This document shows, one piece after another, positions 29,150 to 43,700 of a stretch of DNA of 64,000 bases. The stretch is from Phoronis australis (taxonomy: Eukaryota; Phoronida; Phoronidae): contig NMRA01000082.1 in the NCBI GenBank assembly GCA_002633005.1, positions 224,576-288,575 on the forward strand, in the 5' to 3' direction. Position 1 is the stretch's first letter. Each line of letters begins with the position of its first letter. Position numbers and translations under genes: made by a program. The notes below the pieces were generated by a model, which was given only the letters and a program-made list of their open reading frames with translations, had not been told where the DNA came from and searched no databases.

Positions 29150-32100
29150 ATGAACGTTGTTTTGGCAGAAAAGCTTTACATCTCGAAGATGATCGAGGAT
29201 GCCGGCCCTGGCATGAAGGTCCTATTGATGGACAAAGAAACTGTAAGTTTCACACACAGGGTAAAAAATTTGCCTTGTTTTTGTTGTGTTGTTGGAATCT
29301 GCAATGAGTCTAGAAACAAGGGCCACTCTTGTCACTCAATTTCTCTTTGATCTTCTAGTTTGCTTCTTCTTCTAGTTTTAGTATTGTTTTGTGTAACTAT
29401 CTCAAAGGTGTCAGTCATGAAAGTAATGAGGCTTTTTATAGTGTTTCGTTCTCTGTGCAGTTTTATTTTTCCTTCATTTTTTTGTTTTAGCAGTATTTTT
29501 CTAATACAACTTGTCTCTAACCTAAATCAAAAGTTCGCTTCGTAGTTGAATGCGGGTTTATAGACACTTTGACAGACTTGTCACAAATTTTTGTTTTCTT
29601 TTCCAGATCAGTATGGTCAGCATGGTGTATGCTCAGTCAGAAATTCTTCAAAAAGAGGTCTACCTATTTGAAAGAATCGACTCGGCAAGCCGAGAAAGCA
29701 TGCGACATCTGAAGTGTATTTGCTTTCTCCGACCAACCAGAGAAAATGTCGAGTTACTCTCCCTAGAGCTGCGACAGCCTCGCTATGGACTCTATTTCAT
29801 TTGTAAGACAAATTCTAGCGATTTCAGTCATTTTTATTTTGACAGATAATCAGTACTCTTTTAAGGGAGAAGCAGTTGAATGAAAAACAAATTGCGTCTC
29901 TGAATGCCTTGGTGTAGGGTTCTAAGCACATTGATCAACGAACTCAATTACACGTTGTATTTACCCAATGAACACCCATTCTCTTAAAAGTACCCTGTTT
30001 GCATTTTTGACGTGTCAGAACTAATGCACCGTCTCATTCTTGAGTAATTACTTATTTAATGATGGCTTCGTAACTGAAAGTGACCCTTTTGAATATGCTC
30101 ATGAATATGCTCTGTTTGTTGTTCACTGGTAAATGAATTAGTTGGGTTTTGGTGACTGAAACTCTCCAGAGATATGCACTCCTAAGGACAGATAAAAAGT
30201 CACAAAATTAGAAATTGGAAATTAGTCCATGTTCAAGCATGCACATTTAAAGGAGAACGTTTTGAAAATTCAGGAGTGGGTGTTCAGATAAATGTGGGCG
30301 TTAACCCTGACGTATACAGAATGATTTTTCTTAAATAATTACTCTTTATTTGACATTCACCAATTTAGAACACAAGCTGAGTATTGTCAGTCGCAATATA
30401 TCTCTAAATTATGAACATTTCACAACGTTCAGCCCTGTTTGGGTTTGCCTTATTTCACAAGTAATTTTTAAATGTTGTTTAAAAATGGGCGGGTTTCCAG
30501 GCAAACCTCATTACATATGGCAGCAGTTAAATGAGTACCCATAATGCACGAGTCAGCTGTCACTCACCATGGTGGCCAATATTAGTGGTGGTGCACTACC
30601 AAAAATAAAAGTTAAATTAAAAAATTTGTATTAAATTCAGTTATGTTTGAAAATATTTCAAGTTGTGTTGAATGAAAATTATTTGGATTTAAGTTTTGAC
30701 TGAACTAACTTACATTAAAATTCGGTTCTTGAAGTTGTTAATTAAAATGAAGATAAAAGAGACTTTATGTATGTTTTACTGTTGTCAGTCTGTTACTGTG
30801 GACGAGTTGTGTGTCTAATACAACGATTGGAAATAAATAATGATATTGGTGCAGATGTTTTAATTTCTTCTTAGTAGTCAGTAATAATTACTATAATTAC
30901 TAAAATTACAAATGGCTTTTACTTATTTGTTTCTTAAGATTTTAGTAACGTCATTAGCAAGCAAGACGTCAAGGTGTTGGCTGAGGCAGATGAATCTGAA
31001 GTCGTCCGGGAAGTACAAGAATTTTACGGTGACTACATCGCTGTCAGCCCACACTTATTCACTCTTGGACTGCACTCCATAACACAAGTGAGTATCGAGC
31101 TTCTTTCCACAGTTCATATTGTGTATGTTGGGGAGACAAAGATTGTGGCTGCTCTGGAGATAAGGTCTAAAGCTGCTATAACTCGACTTTTTCAAAAATC
31201 ATAACTTTTGACTTAGACCTTTTCTCATTACAAACATTTTTTTCTGGTCTGCACATCACCTAGGTAACGTGCCGAACAGATTAAAAATATTGTGATTTAT
31301 ATTTTCGCACCAGTTCAAGATTTACATATTGTTAATCTGTCATTGTCCGTCACTGTGCCTCATCTTAGGGTATAGTGTGCCAACATTTTGCGAACCAGTT
31401 CAATGCCCAGTAAAGAAAGCTGGTTCTCATAATGCAGGTGCGTTCTATCCGACTGTTACCTCAACTTATTGTCCCTTACTCGGGTTAGAAGTAATTTTTT
31501 AGGCTTGTGAAGAGCTGAGTGTTCTCTAAACATAGCGTAGAGTCACGTCTTTCCCAGTCCAGATGTCACTTCTAACCTGAGCAAGGGTCGAGTTAGGTCC
31601 AGTTTGTAGCTGCAATAAATGGTTGAAATCGAAAGTTAGTCTCTTTGGAAGGAAGTGTGCAGTGGCTTTAAATTAATGTTTGCACAGAATTTAATGTCTA
31701 TTGTGTTGTGGCAGTGAGGTAATTACCCTTCGATGAATGAGTCAGGCAGGAGTGACAAAGTTTTAGAGAGTGTCCTAGTGTTCCATAGGGGTCACCAAAT
31801 TTTGTAAAATGTCAGAAAAGGTCATTGAAAATGTGCAATTTGACACATTGTTGAAACTGAATTCCCGAATTTAATGCTCATATCATTCCCAGAAGACTTC
31901 TGGAAACTTTCTGTTGACAAAGTCATCTGAGTAAATGATAGTGCCCTTCACCAAATCTTGAAATTAAGCATTTTTACTCCTGCGTCCATTTCACTCAATT
32001 TCTCACCTTGTTAAAAATTGGACAGGTGAAGTGAACATTTTAGAGACAAACACCACAAATCCCTCAATTGTTTCATGTTTCAGGGCCCCAAAGCCTGGAT

Positions 32101-35100
32101 ACCGGATGCCTTGACCAGGAGTGTGGCAGGACTGACTGCTGTCCTCTTATCATTGAAAAAGTGTCCATTCATTCGCTACCAGAATTCGTCGGAGCTTGCT
32201 CGAAGACTGGCAGACACCGTGAAGGTTTGTTCATACGATTGCAAGGTTACAGCAAATATCTATAAAACTATAGATTTTAACTCTGTAAAAGTATCAAAAG
32301 TTTCTGAAAGTAGGAAGCCTGTAGAATTTGATTTTGACTTTTTACTATTCTGTGAACAATTGAATCACATGACCATGTCTTTTTTGTAAAATTAAGCAAA
32401 ATCTATAGTACATTCATTGTAAAACAATAACATGACCAAATTTTGTTGTTACGGTTTTCTAAATTATGACTTAGGTTTCGCTTTATTTTACTTTTGCGAT
32501 TTTTCATGAATTCCTAATATAACAATGCATGAAGCTTATTATCAGGAAATTTAACATGAATCCAGACGTCCATTTCTGAGATTTGGTGTTCCGAATTTGG
32601 CTAAATTTGGACATTTTTCCAGGGTCGTACTTAACCTTCAGCTCTGCCTACAAACATATTTGACTTAATGAGCGGCTGTCTTCTATGACTAGCGTGAGTG
32701 TGTAGGAGGTATTTTGACATGACTTTTCCATCTTAAAAGTCATGTGTGACGTGCTGTTTGTCATCGAGCACATTTAATTTTTCTCCGACTTTCATTTCAA
32801 GAGAAATCATATTCAGCAACCAGTCCACTGTCTACATATGACTTTACACTCCACCACAGTGACTCCTTGATTCTGTGGAATTTACCACAATCCCATGCAT
32901 TGGCAATGTCTCAAAAGCCATGCTAATTACTATTAATTTTGTAAAATTTATTGTGAAATTCTGTACTTAGTAGATGAAGTTGTATATTTGTTTTTAAGTA
33001 TTCCCATGTTCTGATATTTACTGATATCGAATTCACCCAAAAATTCAATTCTTGGGTGACTTTCATTAATTTTGTAATAGGTATTGATCATCATTTTCAT
33101 TTAATTTAGCACACTATATCAAGAGAAGCCGCCCTGTTTGACTTCCGACGCTCAGATGTTCCACCATTGCTGCTCATACTCGACCGACGAGATGACCCTG
33201 TGACCCCGCTGCTCAATCAGGTGTGTTTTGACAATACATTCTCATAAGGTAATGTAAGATTCTGAAAAAATGTCTAAATTTGACTAACTTTGAAACAATT
33301 CTCAGGATGGCTTAATTGGATCCATGTACTATGGTTTGTGGGCTGTTCCCTGAAATGATGTTGGGAAAGGTGTTTTTAAAATATTCCACTTTTGCATCTT
33401 GAGAATGAAGAAGTAAGAATCTAAAGTTGCCTAAAACGAAAATTAAGTGCTATTTTAGAGTGCTATAACAGTGTGCTTGTGATCTTGTTTTGAACATTTC
33501 TATGAAGTAAAATTTGGTCATGTTGTTGGTTGAGTTGCTTAGAAACATCAAAAATCACATTATACAGCCTTTCTACTTTCAGAATTATATACTTTCACTG
33601 AGCTGAAATCTATAGTTTAGTCATAGTATATAATAGTATAACAATTGCTATTTTTGTGATTATAATTGTAATATATATAAAAAATTGTAATTTTATTCAG
33701 TACAGTTACTATTATCATAAGTGATCATAATTGCTTTGTTATGGGACTATGCATGACGGTGCACTAATCACTAACACATATCAACAGTGGACGTATCAGG
33801 CGATGGTGCACGAACTGCTGGAGATTAACAACAACAGAATCAACCTGTCCGGAGTGCCGGGAATATCACGTGACCTCCAGGAGGTGGTGCTGTCCTCGGA
33901 GCATGACGAGTTTTACGCCAACGTGAGTTAAGACTATAACCCTTGTATTTAGTTTAGGTCACTTGCCTGCTTTTACATTTCAACTAGTGTTATTGTTTCA
34001 GTTTCTGCCACAAGATGAACTACAATTGTTCAGTAAAATCTCGACACCAATTTCAGACAAAAATAATCTCCAAACTGCAATATTTTGTTTTTCAAGAGCT
34101 TCTAACGTTGTTGTGAATGCTAAAAATGTTTTTAGAATATCCTCAGTTGGTAGCTATGGTACGGAATTTACAAAGCATCATTCTGGTGCTGTATGTCATT
34201 ACTCAAAAAGTTAGAAGATAAATATCACTTGTTCGCCCTATTGTGTCCCAAATTGGTAAGATTTTACCGTAGGAATTGAATTCTAAAAGCGTACCAACGA
34301 ATGTGCTCTAGGAAATGCAAAGTGTCAAGCACATTGCTTTGTATCAAACTTTTCATAATTTAACATTCCAAGCAGCCATCCATTTTCTTTCCATCGGTGG
34401 CCATATTGACATAGTTAAGCCTTGTAAAGCTTTCTGTTTACTTACGCAATCTTCGGCTATACTAGCATGGTCGTTTGAAAATCACCATACTTGCAAGTTA
34501 CTCTGTCTATTGAATCCTCAGCTTAGCACAAAGTTTAAATCTTCTGCTAAGCCAAGGGTTTTTAATCGAGAAGTGCTCTCAGGGAGAGGGGGGTTCTGAG
34601 GTCACCAGCTGCTGGGGTTGTGAGGTCACCAGCTGCAGGTGTGGGTGTCAACCAGGCCAACACAACTTCAATTCTTATGACGTGCTTAAAGTTCACTTGA
34701 ATCCCAGCACTTAGATGACAAGGATTGCTAGTTATTTTGATCATTTGGCCTTTTAGAACCTGTACTGTAACTTTGGTGAGATTGGTAGCAACATAAAGGA
34801 CTTGATGGACGCCTTCCAGAAGAAACAACAGAGTCAGGCCAAGGTGGAATCTATAGCAGACATGAAGGTACGGTAATCATTCACTTATTTTGGCTAAATG
34901 CAAAAATTGTCTTTCTTTGAAAGCTGATTTGTCTTTCTTCAAGTTATGGGAACTTTGCAATATCGTCATTTTATGTTGTACAAATTAACTAAAGCTGATT
35001 TTAGACCTAAAATTTGTTAATCTTTATTTTGTTAAGAAATTTGATATTAAAAATGAATTTTCTCATCATCATCTTATTGTGTGCTAAATTGGTGAAGAAT

Positions 35101-38100
35101 TATGTTTAGTGTAGAAGAGGACAACTGACAACAACGCAGTAGCAGCAACGACGACAATTCCAACATCGCGAAATCATTCCTCTTTATTTTCGTAGGCAGA
35201 AAAACGCAGCTTTTTGGTCAGTCGACCCATGCATGCAAGAGAAACTGATGTTCAAGGCAATTCCCATAAAGCCTTCCTTGAATGATAACATATTTTGAGC
35301 ATCACTCTGATTAGTTCAAAAATGCAATAAATTTCCAAATGTAATGAATGGTTAGCTTGTTGACTTGCAGTCATCTACATGAACGCGACAATCCCTGTAA
35401 TGGTGTTCTATTTAATACAACTATTTCCTGCAGTTCATTCTTTGTTCTATGTTCTTGCAGTGATGCAATATGACGCTAGAAAAAGTTATTTCCCTTCTCA
35501 GTTATGAACCCATGTTTGAGTGATTTGATCGTGTTTTCTTATATGTTACCACTCAGGTGTTGCTATGGCCACCTGGATAACCCAGTACATTAATTTTGTA
35601 ATAAACAAAAAAATTTGTTCAAGGAATGTAATACCAACATTTATTTTGTGTTCATGAGTAATTGTGTCTGACACTTTCAGTGACAAGGTGTTATGATTTT
35701 ACTGTACCTTATTATGTCTTGCAGTCGTTCATAGAAAATTACCCACAGTTCAAAAAAATGAGTGGCACTGTGGCCAAGCACGTGACGGTTGTCGGTGAGC
35801 TGTCTCGCCTTGTGGGGGCGCATAAGTTGTTGGAAGTCTCGGAGACAGAACAAGAGTTAGTGTGTCAGGGGGACCACTCTCAGGCACTGCAGGTATTGTG
35901 TGTTAGTGAGCTGATCTTTGTGCAGTTCCTCACCTGCTGAATTATATGTCAGGGTGATGACTCTCCCTTACACCTCTCAATTTCAGAGGAATTGTAGAGC
36001 AAAATGCCATAGGCAATCATGACAGTTATATTTTTTCCGATTTACTTCATACTGTACTTAGTCCTTGCTTTCAAATTGCAAGTTTTTATTTAATATTTTC
36101 CAGAAAATCAAAAGTCTTCTGATGGACCCGAAGGTGCGAGAGTGCGACAAACTGCGCCTTGTGATCCTGTACGCCCTACGCTATGAACAGCATAGCAACA
36201 ACGATACATCTGCCCTTGTCGACGCATTGGCGCGGTCTGGAGTCAGTGACAAGCAGAGACGGGTGAGTCACTGTTAAAGTGTCAGTAAACCACCTTCTGT
36301 TACAAGTAAAAACTTTAAATTTTTAACACTTGCCAGTTTGAAATTGGTCTAAAATTATTTCTTAGTCAAATTGGAGATGACTTCAGGGCTTCCGAATAAC
36401 CGACATTTTGTTATTGCTCAAGACTGGGCTCTACAAGTTGGGTTCTCACGGCGTGCGTTTCTTGTGCCAAGTATATCCTCAATGAATAACAAACTGTTCT
36501 TTGCACATCCAGAAATCACTTCTTGTTGGGAGTAAAAATGAAATTGAGACCAGTTTTATAGCGGTAAGTGACCTAAATCAAAAGTTCGCTTTTTGGAGGA
36601 AGTGTGGGCTTATAGCCACTTAAAAACATTTAGTTAACGATTTTTCCTAATGAGAGAATATTATTGTGAAGAATTATAATCTTATGCATAAATTATGTAA
36701 AATTATTACCAGAGCAGAGGAAACTGTTTGAACAACGTATTGAGACTTGGTTATTAAAGACTTTTCAGTCTAAAATGTATGGAAGTTGCTTAGCAACACG
36801 AAGCAGAAAACTTTTCTTGACTGTTTTGGGCACAGTATGGAACACTTTAGGCTAACTGAATGATATGGTCATCTAGTGATGGCACGTGATATGTTGGTGA
36901 TAAAAAAATGAGATAACGCAATGTGACGTCCTAGGAATAGTTTGTGTTCTGGGCACACTCACAATCTATGCCTTACTGAGTCTGAGCAGTTTATCTTGAA
37001 GGTGAACCTACTGTTTTATGGTTCATTTCAGACCACACATACTCAAAATGTTTTCAAATAAAATGTACTTTGTTGAATGGCCTGCTCAGATGTCATCAAT
37101 GTCTTTGTAAATTCTGTAAAAAATTATTTTACCGTAATCTCTTTCAGCTGGTCTCAGCAGTTTTGGATTACGCTGGTGTCCGAGTACGAGGCAGTGACCT
37201 GTTTGGTGTGAAGAATCCTATCTCTTTCACTAAAAAGTTCTTAAAAGGCCTGAAGGTATTGTTCAAGTTATGACATCTAAAGAATATTTGGTGTTATCAT
37301 TTGTGTGTGAATTAAGTGTGAATTCTGAGGAATGGTTGTGGTGAACAAATTTTCTACTTACACTTCCACAACGCCCATGATGCGTGTTTGCAAGAAAAGT
37401 ACAGCGATCATTGGACCATGATAATATAATGCATCTCAAAAATGTTTGACAGAGATGTGTTCATTTTCAACTCTCCTGTAGTTTAGTGGATAAGCTCTCT
37501 AAGTTTGACATTTCACTATGTTGCCACCAGATGTCACTTTTAATTGATGATATTTGACTTCTTTCCAGGGTGTTGAGAATGTTTACACTCAGCACACGCC
37601 CCTTCTGCAGGAAATCATTGATGATTTGGTCAAGGGCAAACTGAAGGAGGCGGCCTATCCATATATGGGCACAAGTCAGTTACGTGACAGGTCAGGTCAC
37701 ATGTTACTTACTAATGAGTAAACGTTTTAAAAATATGTTTTGTTAGGCGAGTGTAAAAAATATTACATTACTGCCATGCACTGCCACAGATAAACATTTG
37801 ATGAATCTGGGCCTACAAGAATATTTTTGAAGTTGCCAAGATAAGTTGTTCACCGTGGTTATGGATTGCTAAGTTTTTAGTGTGTTGGTGCTGTCAAATC
37901 TTATAAACAACATGCTATTACATACGAGGTCTTTTATGCTATTCTGTAGTGTCAAACATTTGCCTTATGTGACCTGTTTTAAGTATTACTTACATCTTGC
38001 TTGCTTTAAAATGAATTTTTCCTGTCAAATCAGATTTTGCATTACCAATTGTCCGATTACAGGCAAGTTTTGAATGGTGTGAATATTCTATTTATCAATT

Positions 38101-38862
38101 GGAATGGCTCTTTATTCCAGGCCTCAGGATATTATAGTCTTCATTGCTGGAGGTACAACCTACGAGGAGGCGTTGGCCATCCACAACTTAAACAAGACCA
38201 CTCCTGGAGTGCGGATAGTGTTGGGTGGAACACACATCCTCAACTCTAAGAGGTGAGTAGGGACGACATGTGTAGTCGTGAGATGACACCCGAGCAGACG
38301 AATGATTTTTGATGCTGTTTGGTTTCACAATAAATAACTGGTTCTTGGAAAATGGATAAAAAATGATTTTGTGAGAATCTGCAATTTTTTTCTCCAGAAT
38401 TTTTCTCATGCCGGTATCAAATCAACACTTGATTGTTTTTGTCTACAACAATTCTGGTGACATTTGTTGGCTAATTTTAAACTTTTTAATTCCTCATTGT
38501 TTACTTTCGCTATACTTTGAAACTTATTGAAGATAGGATTTCATTTTTTGTTTTTGAAAGCTATACAATTATATGAGGACATGGAAGCTGGTTATGTTAT
38601 CCTTTTGCAGGATCTCATACACACCGTCAAAACGTTTCAGAGAACTACACTGTCTTGTGCAAAACTAAAAACATAATAGTTTGTGGTAACCGCTTTCTAA
38701 GATTTGGGGCATTGGTACTACAAGCTGTTGAAAACGGCTTTGTTGAGAAAATGAACTTCATGACAATTTTGTGCTCTTTTGCATTTCAGTTTTCTCGAAG
38801 AAATTAGTCGAACCATGCAGAGTTCATTGCCAACATCACGGAACCGTGGGAGATACAGTTGA
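29150..38862 (+). CDS. VPS45: Vacuolar protein sorting-associated protein 45 (Sec1/Munc18 family), complete coding sequence
   Basis: VPS45 is the SM protein that binds the endosomal/TGN syntaxin (Tlg2/syntaxin-16) and promotes SNARE assembly for traffic to early endosomes. Thirteen coding exons: 29150-29242, 29607-29802, 30939-31087, 32084-32224, 33110-33220, 33788-33922, 34757-34867, 35725-35892, 36104-36262, 37148-37255, 37569-37690, 38121-38252, 38790-38862. They give 565 residues against 570 in human. Landmarks in order: [96 protein letters not shown]-like [27 protein letters not shown] and [19 protein letters not shown]. All introns are GT-AG and the frame is unbroken. The C-terminal tail after the core is short, Ser/Arg-rich and not conserved. 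Confidence 0.97.
31370..31460. mobile_element. Palindromic MITE, GAGAACCAGTT family, diverged
   Basis: Inner arms CATTTTGCGAACCAGTT and GCTGGTTCTCATAATG are recognisable; the outer end reads GTTCTATCCGACTGTTACC. VPS45 intron 3. Confidence 0.75.
34592..34640. repeat. About 25-bp tandem duplication
   Basis: GAGGTCACCAGCTGC occurs twice in tandem, separated by a G/T-rich spacer, in VPS45 intron 6. Confidence 0.8.
36540..36620. repeat. Dispersed short repeat with CCTAAATCAAAAGTTCGCT core
   Basis: The block contains TTGAGACCAGTTTTATAGCG then CCTAAATCAAAAGTTCGCT and GGGCTTATAGCC. Related stretches in either orientation occur near 10667, 15830, 16537, 19430, 29518, 31170, 31605 and 56300. No coding. 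Class unknown. VPS45 intron 9. Confidence 0.65.
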
Positions 38863-40703
38863 ATTAAGGCACCACAACGAGGCTAGCTTTATGGCACTGA
38901 ATATCTCGAGTCGTCATGTTTTCAGTAACACTAGACGGCTTAGTATTTCCTGGTGTACTTACTGCAGCTGTTGACGAACTTATGTCCAGAGATTCTGTTA
39001 ATTTACTGTAATCGAGGATTTCAGATTTGTGACCCAAATTGCTGCAAGAATTGCAATGGATGGTTCTGGCCAATATAGGCAATGCGTACCACAGCTAATG
39101 TTGGTAATCCTTGCAAACGCAATGCCCATGTGCTGCGAGATTGAAAGATGCTGTGACTGGGTTAAATTATTGAATTTCTAGGAAAAGCATCTTTTGATTG
39201 TGCTTTTGGTGTGTTGCAGATATTTCAAATGGTTTAAATTGGAGTTTGGGTTTTACAGTAGTTTTCAGTAAAGTTAATGAATTTCTTCTCCAAAGGCAGC
39301 GAAATTTTGATGCATGAATTTCTAGCTAATTTTAATCAATTTGTCTTTTTTCCTTCCAAGTTTCTGCCATAATTTAAATGAAGACAGTCGTATATCTATG
39401 AAACTCGTTCTTGGCTTTTTTCAAAAACTACTGTAATGCAGGTCAACTGACCATCCCTGTCGATTGAAAACTGAGCTTTACTCTTTCTTCTCAAGTAAAC
39501 TTAGTAAGTACTGGTATGTACTTAAGTCTTATAGCGGCGTAGTTTAAAATAACTGTACATGTAGTTGTGAAGTTCGACTATTAGTTACATTATATGAAGG
39601 CCTGTATTTGAGGACAGATTCCATCATGCTAACTCTTTCCGCTGTTAATTCATCACTCGTCAACATGCCGTGGTTTTTACATAAGAATGACATTACCTTG
39701 TCAAACACTTCTAGTATAATTAAAACTATGATGGAAATGGAAAAGAAACTGGAAGAAACATCATACTAAGGAGTAAAATGTTTGCAGTGAAATTCCTGCA
39801 GATTTTGACAAAACTTCGACAAATTTTGTTTCTTTTAAGAAAACTGCAGTTAACCCCAAGTGCTAGTGTTGTGTATGTACAACGTTACTTCAATGGTCAT
39901 AACTGTTCTTCCCCAGCAAAGTAAACTATTCCTTATGCATGGTGGAAAATATTTGTCCATGTTTGGAGTGTAAAGTGTTCAGAAAATAGACGTTAGGAAA
40001 AGTCTGCTATAGTCTTCTAAATGCTTGTAAAGCTGTCTAATATAATTGTAAAATGTTTTAATGTGTACATGTGCAATATACAATGACCATAACATGGTAA
40101 AATTTGTCAATCCCTTATATCTCACAAGATATTAGTTTACAAACATCAAAGTTGTTTTGGAACATTCCAGCCTGTCTTTTAACCCGTTGATGAAACGAGT
40201 GAATCGAGTGCAACCTCCATCTACAACATTCCTCCTCAGTCTGGAAACATTTGGTTGGTACCAACCACATTTTCCCCGTTTTTGAAGTCATACTGATAAC
40301 TACCTTCATGAGACGGGACCTTCACAGTCACAAAGATTAGCCTTTGTTCCAGTATGGAAACAGTTCGGTGACTAGTTCCATACTCTGCCATTGTGAGTGC
40401 CACATCTATTGCCATAGTGTTCAAAGTGTCTGGACATTGATTTTGCGGACTGGCCATAGGTACCTGTGGTTTGGGGTCTTGTCACAAGACTTGATGTCCA
40501 AGATTCAAACTTGGAGGTCCGTACAATCAGTTGCAAGTTGTAGTAAGTCACGACATGATGTGTCGGATTTACAGCCACAGAGTACTGACACTGCACCATT
40601 TCTCAACCCCGACACTTAAGACCACCAATGAGATAAGTGGACACCAAAATGGTAGCTGATATCAACATCACCTGAGTGATGTACTGCACAAGACTCGTCA
40701 CGG
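38863..40703. other. VPS45/ZCCHC9 convergent 3' region
   Basis: The two stop codons face each other across 1.84 kb. It should hold both 3' UTRs. I saw no canonical AATAAA in the expected positions for either gene. ORFs here are short and overlap on both strands without recognisable domains. Confidence 0.5.
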
Positions 40704-43700
40704 TCAGAATTTTACAACTTTACGCTTTTTAGCTCCACCCACTTCATGAGAAGCTTTTCTTTTTACAAGGCTCGGGTCATCGTCTGCGCTCTTGACATCC
40801 GATAACCGATCCACTGTCACATCGGGTACACCTGTGAAAAAGCACAAAGTTAAGAGAAATTCTTGGATCAACACGAATCCACTGAAAACTCATTTAAATA
40901 CTTCCATGCAAATGAAAAGTCAGAATTTATAAGGTGTAGCAAGGATTCTTCCTGGTAAATGTGATATAATGTTCATTTTTGCAAAAACTTAAACAATATT
41001 TTAAACACAGGTGTCTTTTGAGACTCTACATAATGTGTGCACAACACACAGTATTTGAAAAAAATACCCACAACCCATTCTTACAAAAACCAATGGACTG
41101 TCATAGCAAACAGTGAATTTCAAAAATTCTCTTCATACTTCTAATCATTCATCTTTTGCTCTCTCCCTCTAGCTGTTTAATCATAAAACATCAGCGTGGA
41201 TTCAGGTTTTTTCAAGTTTTCTTTTAGTTCAGGAAAATTCTTGAACAGTGTCTGACAAATTCTACATACTTTTCACCAAGGACCAACTGCACATCAGCTA
41301 TTCACTTGATAACTCGTGCAGACATCGCGTTGCCATGGCTACCACTGGCATACAAGAACCAGTTATCCAATGGATAACTTTATGTTACCAAACGCAGGTT
41401 TGAGTAACGTCAAAACGAAGTGATTGTAGTTTCAGAAAACTTGCCACAACCCCAGCACAGACCAGTCTGCTTACCCTGCTGTTTGAGCAGACGGGGACAG
41501 TCCTTCTTGAAATGCTCCACAGACCCACACATCTTACAGCAACCACCTTTTCAAAGAGAATAGATTCCGTGATAGTCAATATACATGCGTGTAGAATACC
41601 GTAACTAAATCTTCAATTATTTCGCACTAAATCAATTGTCGAAGTTGTCACCTTTCCATTTTTCAAAGGCAAATAACTTTGCTACAAATGATGGAAAGTT
41701 CACCAAATGTTGTTTTTTTGGCATGCTTGAGATGGCCTCAATTTTTCTTAATCTTCACTTTTGTGTACAAATTTGACAAAATAGAATTTCACTTGTTGGC
41801 CATAGTGTGCACTAAATAAGTAGAGAATTATTGTATACGCACAATGAAAATCCTGATTCACTATAATGCTTCCAGAATCGTTCCATACTTTGTGAGTCTA
41901 TAACTCACTTAAAATTTGTGAAACAGTGTATATGCAAGGCTAGTGTTAGGACATTATTTCGAAGTTAAGAAAGATAAATAATCAAAATAATCAATGTTGT
42001 AAGTTTAATGAATTTTGTCTTAAAAGACTAGAGCCCTGTTCCAAGAAACTGACTTAAGTTCATTTTTTACTTAAGTTTAAGATTTGTCTTAAATTCCAAA
42101 CTTTGAAACTTCCCCATTCGGTAAGTTAGTCAAAATTAAGACAAAACTTATGTCACACATTTAAGTCGAACTTTAGATCTCTTTCTTGAATTGGTTTTGA
42201 GACAAACTTATTAACTTGTATTTTAAAATTTGCTAAAATTTAAGATTTGTCTTAGTTAAAGTCTGTTTTGTTGGAACGGGTCCTAGGTATATTCAGATGT
42301 ATGTGCACAAAATTAATAGAACGTTACCGAGCGGGGTTCATAAAAACGGGAAGATTACAAGACTTTAGTAACGAGAAACCCGATGCAGAGGGATTCTCTT
42401 CAGGCTTAATCAGGTGATTAATGCAATGAGCTCAACTGTGTGGCTTAAGCACGTCTAGTGCACTGCAGAAGGCACAAGGCGTCTCCCTATTATTTTTAAC
42501 GGTGTTCATAATACTTCAACCTGATCTTCACATGACCTATCAGTCCCAGCTGTGAATAAGAAAAAACTAAACAGTTTTTCACGATAAATTAACAAATATG
42601 CAATACACCGTTATAAATCAGGACTCACACAAATAGCTAGCCGTAACTGCGACATATTTCCCATCCTAACCTGACACTGACCTCGGAACCCTCTGGCAAC
42701 TGCATAAACAGTGCTTTCAAAAGATAGCAAATGTTATCTCGAATGAAACAAAACTACACATCCTAGCTGAAATGTAGACAAAATATTAACAAAATTTCAC
42801 TCCAAGTTGATAATAGACTTCAGCTTTTCATGGTACTGTTTAATCACATAGATTTTAGATGCTGGAGTATTCTACACAGTGTCAGACGCGGGTATGGTAA
42901 TGGTTCCTCAAATTCAAACAAAAACAATGGCGGCCAAAATTGTCATATTTTGTACAAACTCCCACTGTGTTGCCATGAAAAAGGTTTATAATTTCACCTC
43001 GAGTTTGTTGATGACAGCGGTATGATATAAATTTTTCAAATAATCAAGTAAAATTGTCTCGTAAAATTTCTCTTGTTGAAAACAGATAAAATAAAATGTC
43101 CACTGTTCCGCCATATCTTGTTCTAACTTGAAGAAACTTTTAACGTGATAAGAACTACAGTACCTGCAAGATCTTACACTCACCATTTGGATAGAGCCCT
43201 CTGGGATTATCAGGACACTGTTTGGTAATGTGTCCCATTTCACCACACACAAAACACTTGGCAAATGGATAGGTACCTGGTTAGGAGATGACGGCTATCA
43301 ATAATGACATAATTAAAATGATTTGGTGAACACCACTTTATATATTCATAACAAAAATGCACAAAAACTATTCTGAGACTTTGCTTTCGCCTCTATATTT
43401 TGTTTCTGAACCTAAAAATGTAAAACTTACTATTAATACTATTAAATGACCACACGCACCTCATTAGCATGACAATCAAACAAATGAGGTGACATTATTT
43501 TCAGATTTTGACACCCACACAAGAGTTCAAAGTTGAATGTGTTTTTGTCATACCAATGCAACTTGACTGTCACAAGCGCCAAGTTCACAACACGTGCACA
43601 TCCATCGGCCGCACAAAATTGTTGAAGGACGTTCCGATGACGCCATCTTCTTGCAATCATAGCGGCACAACAGTCTAGCGGGGACTGGAAAACTGTGATG

